From Diphasiastrum complanatum (lineage: Eukaryota > Streptophyta > Lycopodiopsida > Lycopodiales > Lycopodiaceae), in assembly GCA_029204225.1 (NCBI GenBank), contig CM055097.1, positions 56,690,902 to 56,754,901 of the forward strand: a stretch of DNA of 64,000 nt, given 5' to 3'. The notes under the pieces were generated by a model. The model ran no database searches. It had not been told where the DNA came from and worked only from the letters and a program-made list of their open reading frames with translations. Position 1 is the first letter of the stretch; each line of letters begins with the position of its first letter. A program made the translations under genes and the position numbers. Below, in pieces: positions 1 to 10,548 of this stretch.

Positions 1-2
1 GA

Positions 3-248
3 ATGGTCATGAAGAATGACAACCAAGGATGTATTTTCTTGTGCAAGAATGGAGGTTTCCACAAGAGAAGCAAACATATCAGAATGCAGTACCATTTCGT
101 CAAGGATCTGGTACAGAAGAATGAAATAAGCCTATAATATTGTCCCACCAAGGACATGGCTGCTGACATGATGACCAAGGCTTTGAGCAAAGATAGATTT
201 GTAATGTTGAGAGATAAGATAGGATTACATACAGTTGCTCCACCATGA
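3..248 (+). pseudogene. Ty1/copia RNase H C-terminal fragment
   Basis: The frame starting at position 3 reads the end of a copia polyprotein. A DNQGCIFLCKN block is followed by HKRSKHIRMQYHFVKDLV and then DMAADMMTKAL, which match the RNase H motifs DNQ-A-L-KNP, R-KHI-YHF and PT-DM-AD-LTK of copia elements. An in-frame TAA at 135-137 interrupts it, and the natural stop is TGA at 246-248. The rest of the element lies left of the window. The retrotransposon assignment is firm; the copy is dead. Confidence 0.88.
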
Positions 249-262
249 ATTGAGTTGGGGAT

Positions 263-558
263 TGATAAGGATCTTTCTAGATAGATTACAATTCACGGTG
301 GAGCACTACGGCCATAGTCAGTAGCTGTTAGTTAAAGCGGTTTCTTGTCATGTGAAGCGGAAGCCCTAGAATAGAAAGTTCTTGGCACGTAACTAAGTAG
401 CATATATGTACGTGTTATGTTTTTGTAATACATGCAAGATTTTTGTGAATGCTCTATGCTTTTGTGTCTTCTGTGGATTGATTCTCTTGAGTGCTGTGAA
501 TTATCTTGATCTTGCTTTATCATTTGCAAACACACTTGTCAATTGATTTGTTGCAACA
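263..558 (+). repeat. 3' LTR of the copia element
   Basis: Directly after the copia stop there is a purine-rich tract (GAGTTGGGG, 252-260). From 263 a segment begins with TG and ends with CA near 558, about 296 bp, which suits a copia LTR. The boundaries are inferred because the 5' LTR is outside the window. Segmental duplication copy A starts just to the right. Confidence 0.55.
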
Positions 559-1528
559 GCGAGGATAATCCATCATTAGCAAAGATAAGCTAATTTTGTA
601 ATCAGTAATTTGCCATTCTTTGAATCTGATAGTGCAACCCAACTGGCATGCAATCATCCTTTCTAATCTGCAATCCAGCAATGCTGTTCTGATGCAGAAT
701 CGTCAGAAGCGAAGCATCGGGCAAGCAAGCCTAGAGTTGGCGCCAAAAGGTGGATTAGAGATAGTTGTGGAGAAAAAGGACACCCAAATCTCTGTATATG
801 CTTATGTGCTTTGTTTTCTACGAAGATATGATAAGATTTGTTCATCACACTCAGTGTTTTTCGTTACAGCTTGTCTGTTGTGAGTATCTGATAGGATTAA
901 GTTTTTTATCTAATTTTAAACAGGTTGCTTCATGCTTGAATAATGTAGGATGTTCGTGCATCAATGACTTGGATGGGTGCAGCAAGGCTTTTCATGTGTG
1001 GTCTCTATTGCTAATGCAGGTGACATAGATTTGAATCGCATGAGTGCAGGTGGAACAATTTCCTAGATGAAAAAAAAGATGCTTTTTCCTAGTTGCAATT
1101 GAACACAACTAGCAGATCTAGTTGTGCGTGCTGTGTGCATAAAAGAAATCAGGAGAGATCTCAAAATGCGCTGGATTAAGCAATTCTGGACAAGCCAGCA
1201 TGAAGTAAAACAACAACCATTGAGCATAATGTCCAATATTGTTACACACTCAACCAAAAGAAAGGCAGGTATCTACGCATCAGACGTCGCCGGACAACAC
1301 AATCACAATCACGTAATACAAAACCATAATGTTTATCATATTATCATAGCAGCAACATCATTACGATTAAGTAATCCGATCACAACTATGTGATCCAACA
1401 GCATCGCACTAGTCTTAACAACGGCATTCACTAGACTATTATAACAAGCTTCTTCGTCATTTATAGCACAAATGACATGAGGAAGCATATGCCGATTTCA
1501 TAGAATAAGATGCAGATAACTATGGATC

Positions 1529-1879
1529 CTATTCCCAACATCCAGTCCCCTGACCAGGCACAGTGACGCTCTTGATAGGGTTAGCTTCGACAACACCCAG
1601 CCACTTTTCATGCTTATCGTAGAAGCTGACAATGAATTTATCGTGTTCCGTCGTGAACTGGAAGCTAACCGTGTTATTGTGTAGCTCATGCAGGTTGTCG
1701 GTGTACAATGTGCCGGTAATCGTCTCCAGTACAGCAGAACTAGTGTCAACTATGGCAGAGCCTGCAAAAGTTTTGCTCTCGTCATGTATTTTGAGAGCCA
1801 GGAGCTTGATGCCGCTCACTGCCTCTCCATGGACATGACCCTGATAAAGGTACTTTTTGCTTACTTGGTCTTGCGCCAT
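1529..1879 (-). CDS. Small conserved protein of unknown function, copy A (116 aa)
   Basis: I do not recognise the family. The protein starts MAQDQVSKKYLYQGH and ends GQGTGCWE. The start is chosen because this ATG is shared by all three copies and has A at -3 and G at +4, a good plant context. The frame happens to stay open further upstream in copies A and B but not in C, so that part is leader. There is no signal peptide or membrane segment, and only one cysteine, near the C-terminus. Alternating hydrophobic stretches (TITGTLYTDN, KFIVSFYDKH) suggest a mostly beta fold, which is inference. Against copy B only a few residues differ (K/N after DES, FQFTTE versus FKFKTE). This is one of the few frames in the window that looks functional. 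Confidence 0.75.
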   Translation of the reverse strand: MAQDQVSKKYLYQGHVHGEAVSGIKLLALKIHDESKTFAGSAIVDTSSAVLETITGTLYTDNLHELHNNTVSFQFTTEHDKFIVSFYDKHEKWLGVVEANPIKSVTVPGQGTGCWE

Positions 1880-1999
1880 GCTTGAAATTAAAGTTGAATG
1901 GGTTTGAGGGATGAGCTTCAAGCGAGAGTAGTAGCAGTACCGACGACTCCTGAGAGACCAGCGAGTGAGTGTGAGAGTTGTCACTCCTGAGATGAGACG

Positions 2000-2021
2000 A
2001 GTGAGTGAATGAGTGAGTGAG
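2000..2021. repeat. GAGT tetranucleotide tract in the gene leader
   Basis: GAGTGAGTGAATGAGTGAGTGA lies about 120 bp upstream of the minus-strand start codon. The same tract is present in front of copies B (near 19725-19745) and C (near 23680-23702), so it belongs to the duplicated unit and probably to its 5' leader or promoter. No convincing TATA box was located. Confidence 0.6.
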
Positions 2022-2418
2022 ATCAGGCTATAAACTGCGTGAAGAAGAATAAACTTTTTGTAAAATGATGCTAGATAAAGAAGAATAAACTTTTGAGAAA
2101 GATGTTGCACGATCGATAAAGAAGAATAAACTTTAAGTAAAATATGTTTGAAAAAATAGATGCTACACTATTCTCGAAGAAGCCAAAACTTTATTCACGA
2201 AGATATACTTAGATGCTACACTAACCAGAACAAACTCTATTAAGTAAGAATAAACACGCTTGGAAGAAAGTAGATGCTGGATGAAAATCGCAGGCTTTAA
2301 CTAGGATAGCTTCAAATGCCCTTCCACTCTTTGCCACACTCTCTAGTCATATTCCAAATGGTGAATGAGAGAGAAATATATATCACATTGGGCCGATCTG
2401 AATACAATAGCATAGATA

Positions 2419-3725
2419 TGCAAGATAAAAAATGGGCCCACATTATCTCTGGGCATTCAAAATGTAGACTCATGTCTATCCATGGCCGCAAAATCACAAA
2501 TATTGCAAAAGGCATCAATCTTGAATGTGCATGACAGACAAGATGAGAGCCTATACAATTTTCAAAATTGAGATAGATTCATCATTGGTAGTCAACACAC
2601 ATTTTGCAATCCAAAGTGTGTGCTCAAATTTTGAAAAAATAGGTTTGATGAGGGGGAACCATCCTTGACATGCAAAGATCTGTATTTTTTTGTGTTTTAG
2701 AATGTTTGGACTTTACTAGAGCAGCTGCAATATATTCATCTACCAATAGGCAATTTGAGTTTTTCAAGTATTGGCTTTTGGTAAATCTTACCTTGATGTG
2801 CATTGATGACGAACCAAAGCTAAAATCCACTCTAATAATTTGCTGTCTTCTTTCAATAAGGGCTATTCTACTAGATATACTATGTGCACACAATTGAGAT
2901 CCACTATAACATATTTTTTGAAATTGGAAAGTTGCTCTAGATACAAAAATGCCAATACATGCTATCTTGTTGTTTTTACTTAGTTTTTCATTTGTAACAT
3001 CGTATGGTACTTTTACCATGTCACAATGCTAATAAAAAATCGTTATCAATTGGTCTGAATATGGTCACTTGAGTTTGTAATCACATTCAATTGATTTGAG
3101 AACAATAACATCAACTTGCAAGATTAAGAATGGGCCCACAAAATCTCTAGAAATTCAAAATACGGATCAAATATATCTCTGCCCGCAAAATCCCGCATCC
3201 ATAGATAATCGTTCTCGAATGTGAATGTATTGACACATAGTGTGGTGCAAGGTGAGAGTCTATAAAAATTTCAAAATTTGTAACTAACACTCATTATGAT
3301 GTGCTCACATTTTACAATCCAAGCGCATGTGCTCAAATTTTCAAAATAGGTTGTTGAGGTGAAACCATCTCAAACATTTGCGCTTTTTTGTTTTTTATAA
3401 TGTTTGGACTTGAGTAGAACGTCAAGATATTCATCTACCAAAAAAAGGCAACTAGAGTTTTTCACGGATTGGCTTATAGTAAATCTTGTCTCTTACGTGC
3501 ATCAATAATGAACCAAAGCTAAAATCTACACTCACAATTTGCTCTCTTTTTTCAATGAGGATTTTAAAAAATACTAAGTACACACACACAATTGAGATAT
3601 TTTGTAACATATTTTTGAAACTAGAAAGTTGCACTAGATACAAAAACACACGTTATATGCTATCTTGTTTTTCATTAAGTTTTGCATTTGTAACATCAAA
3701 TGATACACAAACATTTTCACAAATT
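2419..3725. repeat. Two diverged tandem units of about 0.7 kb
   Basis: The segment from the CAAGATAAAAAATGGGCCC stretch at 2419 is repeated from about 3117, a period near 698 bp. Shared landmarks include AATGTTTGGACT, TTCATCTACCA, GAACCAAAGCTAAAATC and CACACAATTGAGAT. The units have diverged clearly. Copy C keeps one unit and the start of a second; a reverse-complement copy lies at 27225-28960. No coding sequence is supported in it. Confidence 0.8.
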
Positions 3726-3759
3726 CACACACACACACAATAAAACCAAAACCAAAACA

Positions 3760-3843
<84 letters not shown>

Positions 3844-3885
3844 TAAATAATTTCACAAATTCACACACACACACACACACACACA
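3726..3885. repeat. CA and TC microsatellites
   Basis: CA runs at 3726-3739 and 3862-3885 flank a TC run of about 80 bp at 3763-3843 with a single interruption. Apparent reading frames here are low-complexity artefacts. The reverse complement of this arrangement reappears near 28400-28480. Confidence 0.95.
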
Positions 3886-5684
3886 AATGCATCTCTCTTA
3901 TACTATATCTTTTCTTATACACAGTAACTCTCTTTCCCTTACAATTACTCTTTCTCTTTTCTCAAAACCAAAAATCAAAATAGACCATAATTATTTTATT
4001 CTCATAAAACAAAAACAAACCACATTTCATTCAACATATCACTAATGACTGCTAGCCTAACAACTTACAAAATTCATTAAAATCCCCTTGGAACAAGAGC
4101 TTTATCCTTTATTGGGCAGTTTTAACTTTATTGTCAAGTAAAAATGAGGAACTAAGGGATTTCTATTTGTTCGTACATAAAGAATGTATGACATTACCAC
4201 ATTTGCCTATTATCATATAAAAGCCCAAAAGAATTCTTCCAACTCAATCTCTTCATGTCCACAAGCAAACTTTTTCTTTTGTCGTTGTTGTATCTTTCAT
4301 GGCTCCAGTAATGCTAGATTTGCCCTTTTGTCAACCCGACACCTGTATATCAAAGAAACCTCTCTTGAGTATACATCTGCAGCCTTATCTCTAATTGCTC
4401 CATTTGTTGAAATGTTTGAAATATTGATGGAAGATAGTTGGCCATGGTTGTCTCTCTCTTGGAGAACGATAAACCTTTTATATTACACATTTCATAGATT
4501 TTGTGCAATTCTATAATGACTAGGCTACCACAATCTCACTCGTTGTCACCGTCGCCATTAGCTTTTGATGATCAGCTTATTAATAACGAAGCTATAGGAG
4601 ATATTTGGGTAGAATTAGAGATAGACGCATTTGGTTTGGCAGATTGTGTCACATGATGATGCGGCAAATGATAACGATGAACCACCAAATGAATAAGTGA
4701 GACAGTACGATGTATTTCAACTAATTGTAATATTAATCATATTGCTCACAGTTGACATCAAACAAAAAGTGTGGACACAAATTGTGGTCAACGTTTTTTT
4801 GTGATACATAAATTTCTTTATTCACTTGTGCATATGGCAACCAATGTTGATATAAAATGGAGTTCAATGTGTTGATAGGTAACAAATTTCAAAAGTGAGA
4901 TCCATTTACACTCTGTAACATATCATGGGTTATATCGAGGGGCCTTTTTAATTTTTCATCAGTCACGGTTTTACCGTAGGTTAGCAGAATGTCCTGGAAT
5001 GCCTCTTGGCCACATTGACCCTCTCTTTAACCCTCTTTATATCCCTCTCTATATGACCCTCTATAACCCTCTATATAAATGTTTGAAAAACAAGTTAGAA
5101 TTTGGTAGGCTTATACCGAGGCCAAAAACCGGATCCGAGGCTCGAGCTTTCCGCCCCCCACCCACGACTCATTTTGAAAACTCTCTTTCAAAAAAACGAT
5201 AAAAAAAGCCTTGGAAATCGCCCGTCCACTTCTAGTGCATGCCAAACAAAAACAAAGTCCTGAAAATTTGCCACGCATGGTAATATGTTCTGTAAAATTT
5301 CCTGGAAATTTGCCATGCGGCAAATTTCTAGCCAGCATGGCAGTGCCACTCATATTTAAAATTCAAATTAACCTTCCATCTCCCCTTACCAGATTTTGTG
5401 CCGACGACGCAAAATTTTGTTGGCGTGGCAATGTCACACGTCCATTGCCATGGACTTTGCCACACGATGGCCACAGACATTGCCATGCAAGGGCTGACGG
5501 GTCAAATCTCAAGTCAACATCTTATGTGCGTGGCAATTTGTGTGCCAATGGGCTTATATTTGTAGTTTTATATTTGACTTTCATTGTCAAACAGTTAAAT
5601 TGAACTATCACTGTCAAATAGTTATTTGACTATCATTGTTGAATAGTTATTTGACGATATACGTACAACTTATTTTTTCAACAG
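3886..5684. other. Unassigned AT-rich region
   Basis: No gene could be supported. A short imperfect tandem of ACCCTCTATA-like units lies at about 5021-5084. Around 5260-5340 short inverted motifs (GCCACGCATGG, TTTGCCATGCGGCAAA) recur. The reading frames at 4184-4516 and 5211-5603 match nothing I recognise. Confidence 0.5.
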
Positions 5685-5809
5685 GTCCCTCATCACTCAA
5701 GGAAGCAATAAAGATTGAAACAGAAGTCTATCAGAGTCTGAAGAGTGTAATGAAGAAAAGATATGGTCTAGTAGTTCTGAAGCATAGAGGAGGTGCAAGA
5801 GCACCCTGA
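5685..5809 (+). pseudogene. Enolase exon relic
   Basis: A pyrimidine-rich TTATTTTTTCAACAG acceptor-like site ends at 5684. The following frame reads SSLKEAIKIETEVYQSLK and then SVMKKRYG. This matches the enolase segment [37 protein letters not shown] of the glycolytic enzyme. The part that should read [13 protein letters not shown] is degraded and the frame stops at TGA 5807-5809. No other enolase exon was seen nearby. It lies 175 bp from a gypsy LTR. A decayed gene or a captured exon are both possible. Confidence 0.6.
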
Positions 5810-5983
5810 GCTGAAAGGTCACACCAACTTTGCAGTGTCCACTACCACCTGCGGAAAGTCATGGCCACCACACACATAAACATATCTACACACCATCAAA
5901 GGGACAAGCCATTCCCACTTAGTTAACAACATCCAGAGGCTGCCAAGCCAGTTATGATAGGAAGCAAGTTGAGTGTGGTTGAG
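5810..5983. other. Short unassigned spacer
   Basis: No gene was recognised between the enolase relic and the gypsy LTR. Confidence 0.4.
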
Positions 5984-6446
5984 TGTTACAACTCCCTAGG
6001 ATCATTGACTGCCTTGAAGGTTCAGCACACCCCATACCAGTGACAATGCACCGTAACCACCCAACCATAGGGTCACAACCGACCCACCCCCATGCCCTGG
6101 AGCAGTCGTCATGCCCGGTCAAGCCTCCTACGATAACTGGCATCCCATACCACCAGCCATTGCACTCGGCTCTTCCTAGAACACATCTCCTGGCCTGGAG
6201 ATACATCTTGGCTAATGCATGTGCTCTCCATCCACCAACTCCTGGGCAGATTGAGTGAATAGAAAGAGGGAAACCCCACCACTATATAGGCATAGCAAAG
6301 TGGGTCCCATCAAGCACGGTCCTGTCGGCGACACATGACCACCTAGGATGGTAATGCATGGCAACTAAACGTGTCGATAACTCCAGTCCCGCGCCATGCC
6401 CCTTGCGAGGCCATCACTGAAGGGTGTACCGTTATGCTACATAACA
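5984..6446 (-). repeat. 3' LTR of gypsy element 1
   Basis: A 463-bp segment runs from TGTTACAAC to TACATAACA on the plus strand, giving TGTTATGTA at the LTR start on the element strand. Closely similar LTRs lie at 42549-43009 and, truncated, at 43896-44264, which defines the family. A C-rich tract at 6447-6460, G-rich on the element strand, is the polypurine tract next to it. Confidence 0.85.
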
Positions 6447-6464
6447 TTCCCCCCCCATAAAAAC

Positions 6465-8004
6465 TTCCTTCTATGGGAAGAAACCTAAGTCTTAAATCAT
6501 CCTCCTTCTCCCAAGTGTCCTCATCATCTAACATACCTTTCCAACGAATCAGATGTTCAGAAATCGAACGATTTCTCAGTTGATGTCGTCGAGTATCCAT
6601 GATCCTTTCTGGTTCATGGGGTACAAAAGCAGTCAAATCTTCCAATAGAACTAAATCATCTATAGGAATCAGGTCATCTTTCCCACCAAGTTGTTCTTTT
6701 AAACGACTAACATGGAATACAGGATGAACCTTAGTTCCAACAGGGAGTTCTAGTCTATAAGCAGCCTTACCAATCTTGTTAAGCACTTTGAAAGGACCGC
6801 TAAAATGTGGAGATAACTTCGGACATTTTCACGTTCGAAGTGTCTTAGAGTCCTTAGGGATTCTAAGATACACCCAATCACCAATCTCAAACTCTCGAGG
6901 AGCGTGACTTCGGTTGGCATAGAATTGGGCTCTATCTTGAGCCAATCTAATGCTTTCCCTAGCCACCTGCAACATTTCCTGCATATCATGCAATAAATCC
7001 ACTACAGCTTGAACCTTGAGACCTTTGAGTCCAGCGGAGATAGGGGAACGAGGCTGAAAGCCATACAAGAGCATAAAAGGACTAAAATCAGTGGTAGAAT
7101 GCTTCATACTATTGAATCCGAACTCACCCATTGGGAGATACTTTTCCCAGTCTAATTGTCGCCTGGAAACATATGTACGAAGCATATCTTCCATCGACTA
7201 GCTGACACGTTCAGTCTGACCATCGGTTTCTGGGTGATCAATAGACGATAGACTTAAACTAGTTTCCAGTCTTTCAAAGACCGCCTACCAAAATTTGCCA
7301 GTGAACTTGGAATCACGATCACTAACAATATTGTTCGGCAAACCATACAACCTGAACAACTTTTCAACGAAAAGTTGAGCAAGTTCAGAAGCTTTGACAA
7401 TAGCTTTTGTTGGAATAAACTGTGCCATTTTGGTTAGTCTGTCAACTACTACCCAAATAGCATCGTGACCCTTCCATGACTTGGGAAGTCCAACCACAAA
7501 ATCCATGGAAATACTTTCCCATTTCTTGTTGGGAATTTCCAATGGATGCAACAGACCAGTTGCTTTGAGTCTTTGTGCTTTATTTACTTGGCATTGTTCA
7601 CACTTTTGAACGTATGCCTCGATGAGACCTTTCATTTTTGGCCAATAAAACTCTCTCTTAACAAGGTCAAGCATCCTCTGTATACCAGGGTGTCCCGAGC
7701 TGGGGCTATCGTGGCACTCGTGCAGGATTTGGGCCCTAATGTCTGTGATATCTGGCACACAGACTTTTCCTCTACGGAAAAGCAAACCATTCCGAATGGA
7801 ATAATCATCAAGTATCTTCCCTTTGTGAGATTTCTTGGAATCCTGCTTTCCAAGATTGTCTCTCCTTAAAGAGCTTCTTGCCAGGACATCTTGCCAAATA
7901 TGACCGAAAAACTCATCGATCCAACAAAGATTTTGCAGAGAAAGATACAACTCAAATTGGAACTCAACAAAGCATAACTGATTAACTTCTCCAATCTGGC
8001 TCAA
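6465..8004 (-). pseudogene. Gypsy integrase with C-terminal chromodomain (element 1)
   Basis: The integrase inserts retroelement cDNA into the genome. From the N-terminal side it shows an HHCC zinc site (HECHDSPSSGHPG, then CEQC) and a catalytic core with Asp in SMDFVVGLP and SDRDSKFTG. TDGQTERV follows near 7200-7240, where stops intrude. Next come FSPFMLLYGFQPRSP and VHPVFHVSRLK. The chromodomain (6481-6618) reads EPERIMDTR, EHLIRWKG, DEDTWE. A chromodomain at this place marks chromoviruses and is thought to steer insertion to particular chromatin. Several frameshifts make it inactive. Confidence 0.9.
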
Positions 8005-8166
8005 AGCATCAGCAACACAATTTGACGTACCTCGACGGTACTTAATGTCGAATTCGAACTCTGGAATGAGTTCTGACCAGCGGGCCTAATACTTAAGAGA
8101 TTCATGAATATCTACTTTGAGCTGGGTCCAACTTCTTGCTCTCGAAAGCCACAGGTCTACCATCTT

Positions 8167-8411
8167 GAACATTGTTTTAGTAATTTTGGGACAATTCCAA
8201 GTTCCATTCTTTTCTTTTCTGAGGTCTTATGCTCAAAATTAAGTTCAATTGCACAAACTTGACAATCACCTATGCATGAACTTAAGTTCGAGCATATGAT
8301 CCTTTGCTCGAACTTAAGTTCAAGCACACAAGCATGTACTAGAGAGAATAGAGAGAAAAATTGATTTGTTCCAAAATCAAGAAATTCACCTCATCTTACT
8401 AAAACAGTGTT
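8167..8411. mobile_element. MITE-like insertion in gypsy element 1
   Basis: The 245-bp insert has near-perfect terminal inverted repeats: GAACATTGTTTTAGTAA at 8167-8183, matched at 16 of 17 positions by the complement of 8396-8412. A 3-bp CTT at 8164-8166 is repeated at 8412-8414 as a likely target duplication. The related gypsy fragment near 21973 reads straight across (CCATCCTGGTAAAGG), an empty site. There is no coding capacity. The 3-bp duplication would suit PIF/Harbinger or CACTA relatives, but the class is not certain. Confidence 0.75.
8278..8321. repeat. Perfect 17-bp inverted repeat inside the MITE
   Basis: The arms at 8278-8294 and 8305-8321 (GAACTTAAGTTCGAGCA and its complement) are separated by 10 nt. 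Each arm contains the palindrome GAACTTAAGTTC. The structure could fold as a hairpin in the centre of the element. Confidence 0.85.
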
Positions 8412-9120
8412 CTTGGTAAAGGACTGCGCCTATCGCATAGTCACTAGCATCTGTTTCCACTAAGAAAGATCCGCTAGGGTCCACTATGTGTAAGATAGGG
8501 GCTGTAGACACCAACATCTTCAAAGCTTCAAAGCTTTGATTAAGTTCATCAGTCCAAACAACAAGAGGACTGATCTTCGAACGCCTTCCGGCCTTCTTCT
8601 TATTACCCTTTTTAGTTTTCCGTTTGGCTTTCTTCACTCCCTTAAGAAGATTCGTTAGAGGCAATGCAACTAAGGCATAGTGTTTAATGAATTTATGGAA
8701 AAATCATGTGAAGCCTAGAAAAGATTTTACTTCCCTAATGGTTTTCAGGATAGACTAGTCACGAACTTTTTGGACCTTATCATAGTCGATCTCAAAACCT
8801 CGATCGGAAATGATATGTCCCAAATACTTGAGTCGAGTTTGAAAGAACTCACATTTAGACTCCTTAGCATAAAGCTTTGCCTGTCTTAGATTATCTAAGA
8901 CTATACGCAAATGTGCTTCGTGCTCTTCAAGAGTCTAACTGTAGATCAGGATGTCATCTAAAAATATCACGAGAAACTTCCCCAGATATGGACGAAGAAT
9001 ATCATTCATCATCTGCTGGAAGGTTGTCGGGGCATTAGTTAGACCAAAGTGTAAAACTGAACATTCGTAATGGCCATACCTAGTACGAAAGCCAGTTTTG
9101 GAACCATCCCCCTCGCTGTA

Positions 9121-9256
9121 TTCTTTTTGCCGCATTGACCTCCAACAATCTTTTTATTTCCTTTTCTTCCTCTTGTACATGGATCAATCTATGTAAAAAT
9201 TCAGCTTCCTAATGAGTAGTTCGTCTTTTCCACTACTGCCTTGTCCAATACTGCCA
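9121..9256. other. Junction between gypsy and copia fragments
   Basis: Neither gypsy reverse transcriptase nor copia integrase continues through these 136 bases. On the minus strand a short charged frame ([20 protein letters not shown]) is open, but I do not recognise it. Confidence 0.4.
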
Positions 9257-9800
9257 TTATGATCCAAAGACTCGAAAATGAGCAACTGAAGGTTTCTTGT
9301 CACAATAGGCCTCATGAGGTGTCATACCTATGACTGCCTTTGTGTAGGTTTTGTTCAAAATGTAGACTGTTGGTTTTACTGCTTCTGCCCAAAATGAATT
9401 AGGCAATTCCTTTGCTTTCAACATACAATGTGCCATCTCCATAACGGTTTTGTTTCTGCGTTCAACGATGCCGTTTTGTTGACGCGTATGTGCAGCAATG
9501 AGTTGCACTAATGCCATGCTCTTTACAGTAGTCATTAAAAGCATTTGAACAAAACTCTCCTCCACGATTTGTGCGAAACTTCTTTAGTTTCAAACCTTTC
9601 TCATTCTCAACAAGCTTGTGCCACATTTTGAAATTTCCAAAAGCGTTAGACTTATCACGAAGAAAATACACCCACATCTTTCTACTGAAATTGTCGACAA
9701 TCAATATGAAATAAAAAAGATCCTCCCAATGCCATAGTTTGCATTTTTCCACATGGATCAGCATGTACAAGTTCTAGAGAAGATTCTACGTCATTGTTGC
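9257..9800 (-). pseudogene. Copia integrase fragment
   Basis: The minus strand reads LIVDNFSRKMWVYFL (first catalytic Asp), FRTNRGGEF, then QQNGIVERRNKTVMEMAHCML (catalytic Glu) and FWAEAVKPTVYILN, ending AHFRVFG. This is the copia integrase core. The second catalytic Asp, normally in RTDNGGEF, is Asn here. A frameshift lies near 9490. The reverse transcriptase that should follow is absent. Confidence 0.9.
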
Positions 9801-9819
9801 TCTCACGTGGAAAAGGCTT

Positions 9820-10545
9820 TCAATGTTGCTTGCCCATCAAACAAGCTGCACAATTTTCTTTTAATTCAGAAACATGAGGTAAGTGTGCCACCATACCAGA
9901 CTTCTGTATTTCTTTCAAAATAGCAACACTAATGTGGCCAAATCTTTCATGCCACAACTTAGTCGAATTTGGTCCTGTTTTAGCAACAAAAGTAGAGAGT
10001 TCGTATACATTATTTCGTCTCTCACCCTTTCCAACCAACTTACCTTCACTGTCAAAGATTTCTGCTCTTGTTTTCTTGAAACATACCATGAAGTTGCAAC
10101 TTGTTATGGCATAAACGGACAACAGATTCTTCGCAATCTCAAGAACATAAAGCACATAAGACAACTTTCTGGTTTCACCATTTGTTGTCACAAAAGATAT
10201 CGTGCTAGTTGCTTCTGCAGGGCACTTAGCATTATTCCCAACAGTAATTGTGATGGCTTCCTTTAGAGGTCGCAAGAAAGTATACCAATCTTTCTTACCG
10301 GTCATATGTTGGGATGCCCCACTATCCAAAACCCATGAGTTGTAGTTGGATGACTGTGTTTCAGTAGATAATTCTTCAATGGCAATAAATAGTTCCAACT
10401 CTGTTTGCACATTGTTGACTTCTTGCTTGCCTTTGGCACCCTTTGCATATGGCTTTAAGGTGCCATTCTTCTCATCTATCTGCTTTGCCCTACAACTTCT
10501 CACCATATGGCCTTTCTTTCCAAAATAGTAGCACTCACCTTTAAC
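9820..10545 (-). pseudogene. Copia zinc knuckle, protease and GAG-pre-integrase
   Basis: On the minus strand a degraded zinc knuckle (CYYFGKKGHMVRSC, second Cys replaced by Phe) is followed by the aspartic protease motif WVLDSGASQHMT. The pre-integrase motif LWHERFGHIS and the zinc site CAACLMGKQH come next. The frame is open for over 220 residues from 10506. Order and spacing are as expected for Ty1/copia, with gag on the right and integrase on the left. Confidence 0.9.
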
Positions 10546-10548
10546 TTC

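Larger units (their letters stand above)
577..3770. repeat. Segmental duplication copy A
   Basis: This block recurs in the same orientation at 18297-20385 (copy B) and, from about position 1110 onward, at 22779-24818 (copy C). The match covers the small gene, its flanks and part of the 0.7-kb tandem repeat, with only scattered substitutions and short indels. Copy A is the most complete: B lacks part of the right side and C lacks the first 0.5 kb. Confidence 0.9.
8010..9117 (-). pseudogene. Gypsy reverse transcriptase and RNase H (element 1)
   Basis: The minus strand reads [28 protein letters not shown] and [13 protein letters not shown], the classic gypsy reverse transcriptase core with its catalytic DD pair. 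Further on come VDPSGSFLVETDASDYAIGAVLYQ of RNase H and its later part around 8030-8160. The N-terminal reverse transcriptase part is missing at the right edge. The MITE-like insertion at 8167-8411 separates two RNase H pieces that are contiguous in the related copy at 21970. Confidence 0.88.
5984..9120 (-). mobile_element. Ty3/gypsy chromovirus, truncated (element 1)
   Basis: Read on the minus strand, the order is reverse transcriptase, RNase H, integrase, chromodomain, polypurine tract and 3' LTR, the layout of a gypsy chromovirus. Gag, protease and the 5' LTR are missing: the right edge meets copia-related DNA near 9120-9256. A MITE-like insertion splits the RNase H part. Stops and frameshifts are frequent. 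Confidence 0.9.

Noticed and set aside
1124-1393. 89-residue plus-strand frame conserved in copies A and B
   Set aside because: It is conserved because the DNA is recently duplicated. It lies downstream of the minus-strand gene and matches no family; copy C breaks it.
1880-2110. N-terminal extension of the small gene (a 193-residue frame in copies A and B)
   Set aside because: Copy C does not keep the extended frame, the extension is rich in low-complexity leader sequence, and the inner ATG has a better context.
3725-3922. Arg/Glu-rich frames over microsatellites here and at 28348-28848
   Set aside because: They are pure products of GA/CA repeats in all frames.
5211-5603. 130-residue plus-strand frame
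   Set aside because: Its composition reflects repeated TTGCCATG/GGCAAATTT motifs; no family resemblance.
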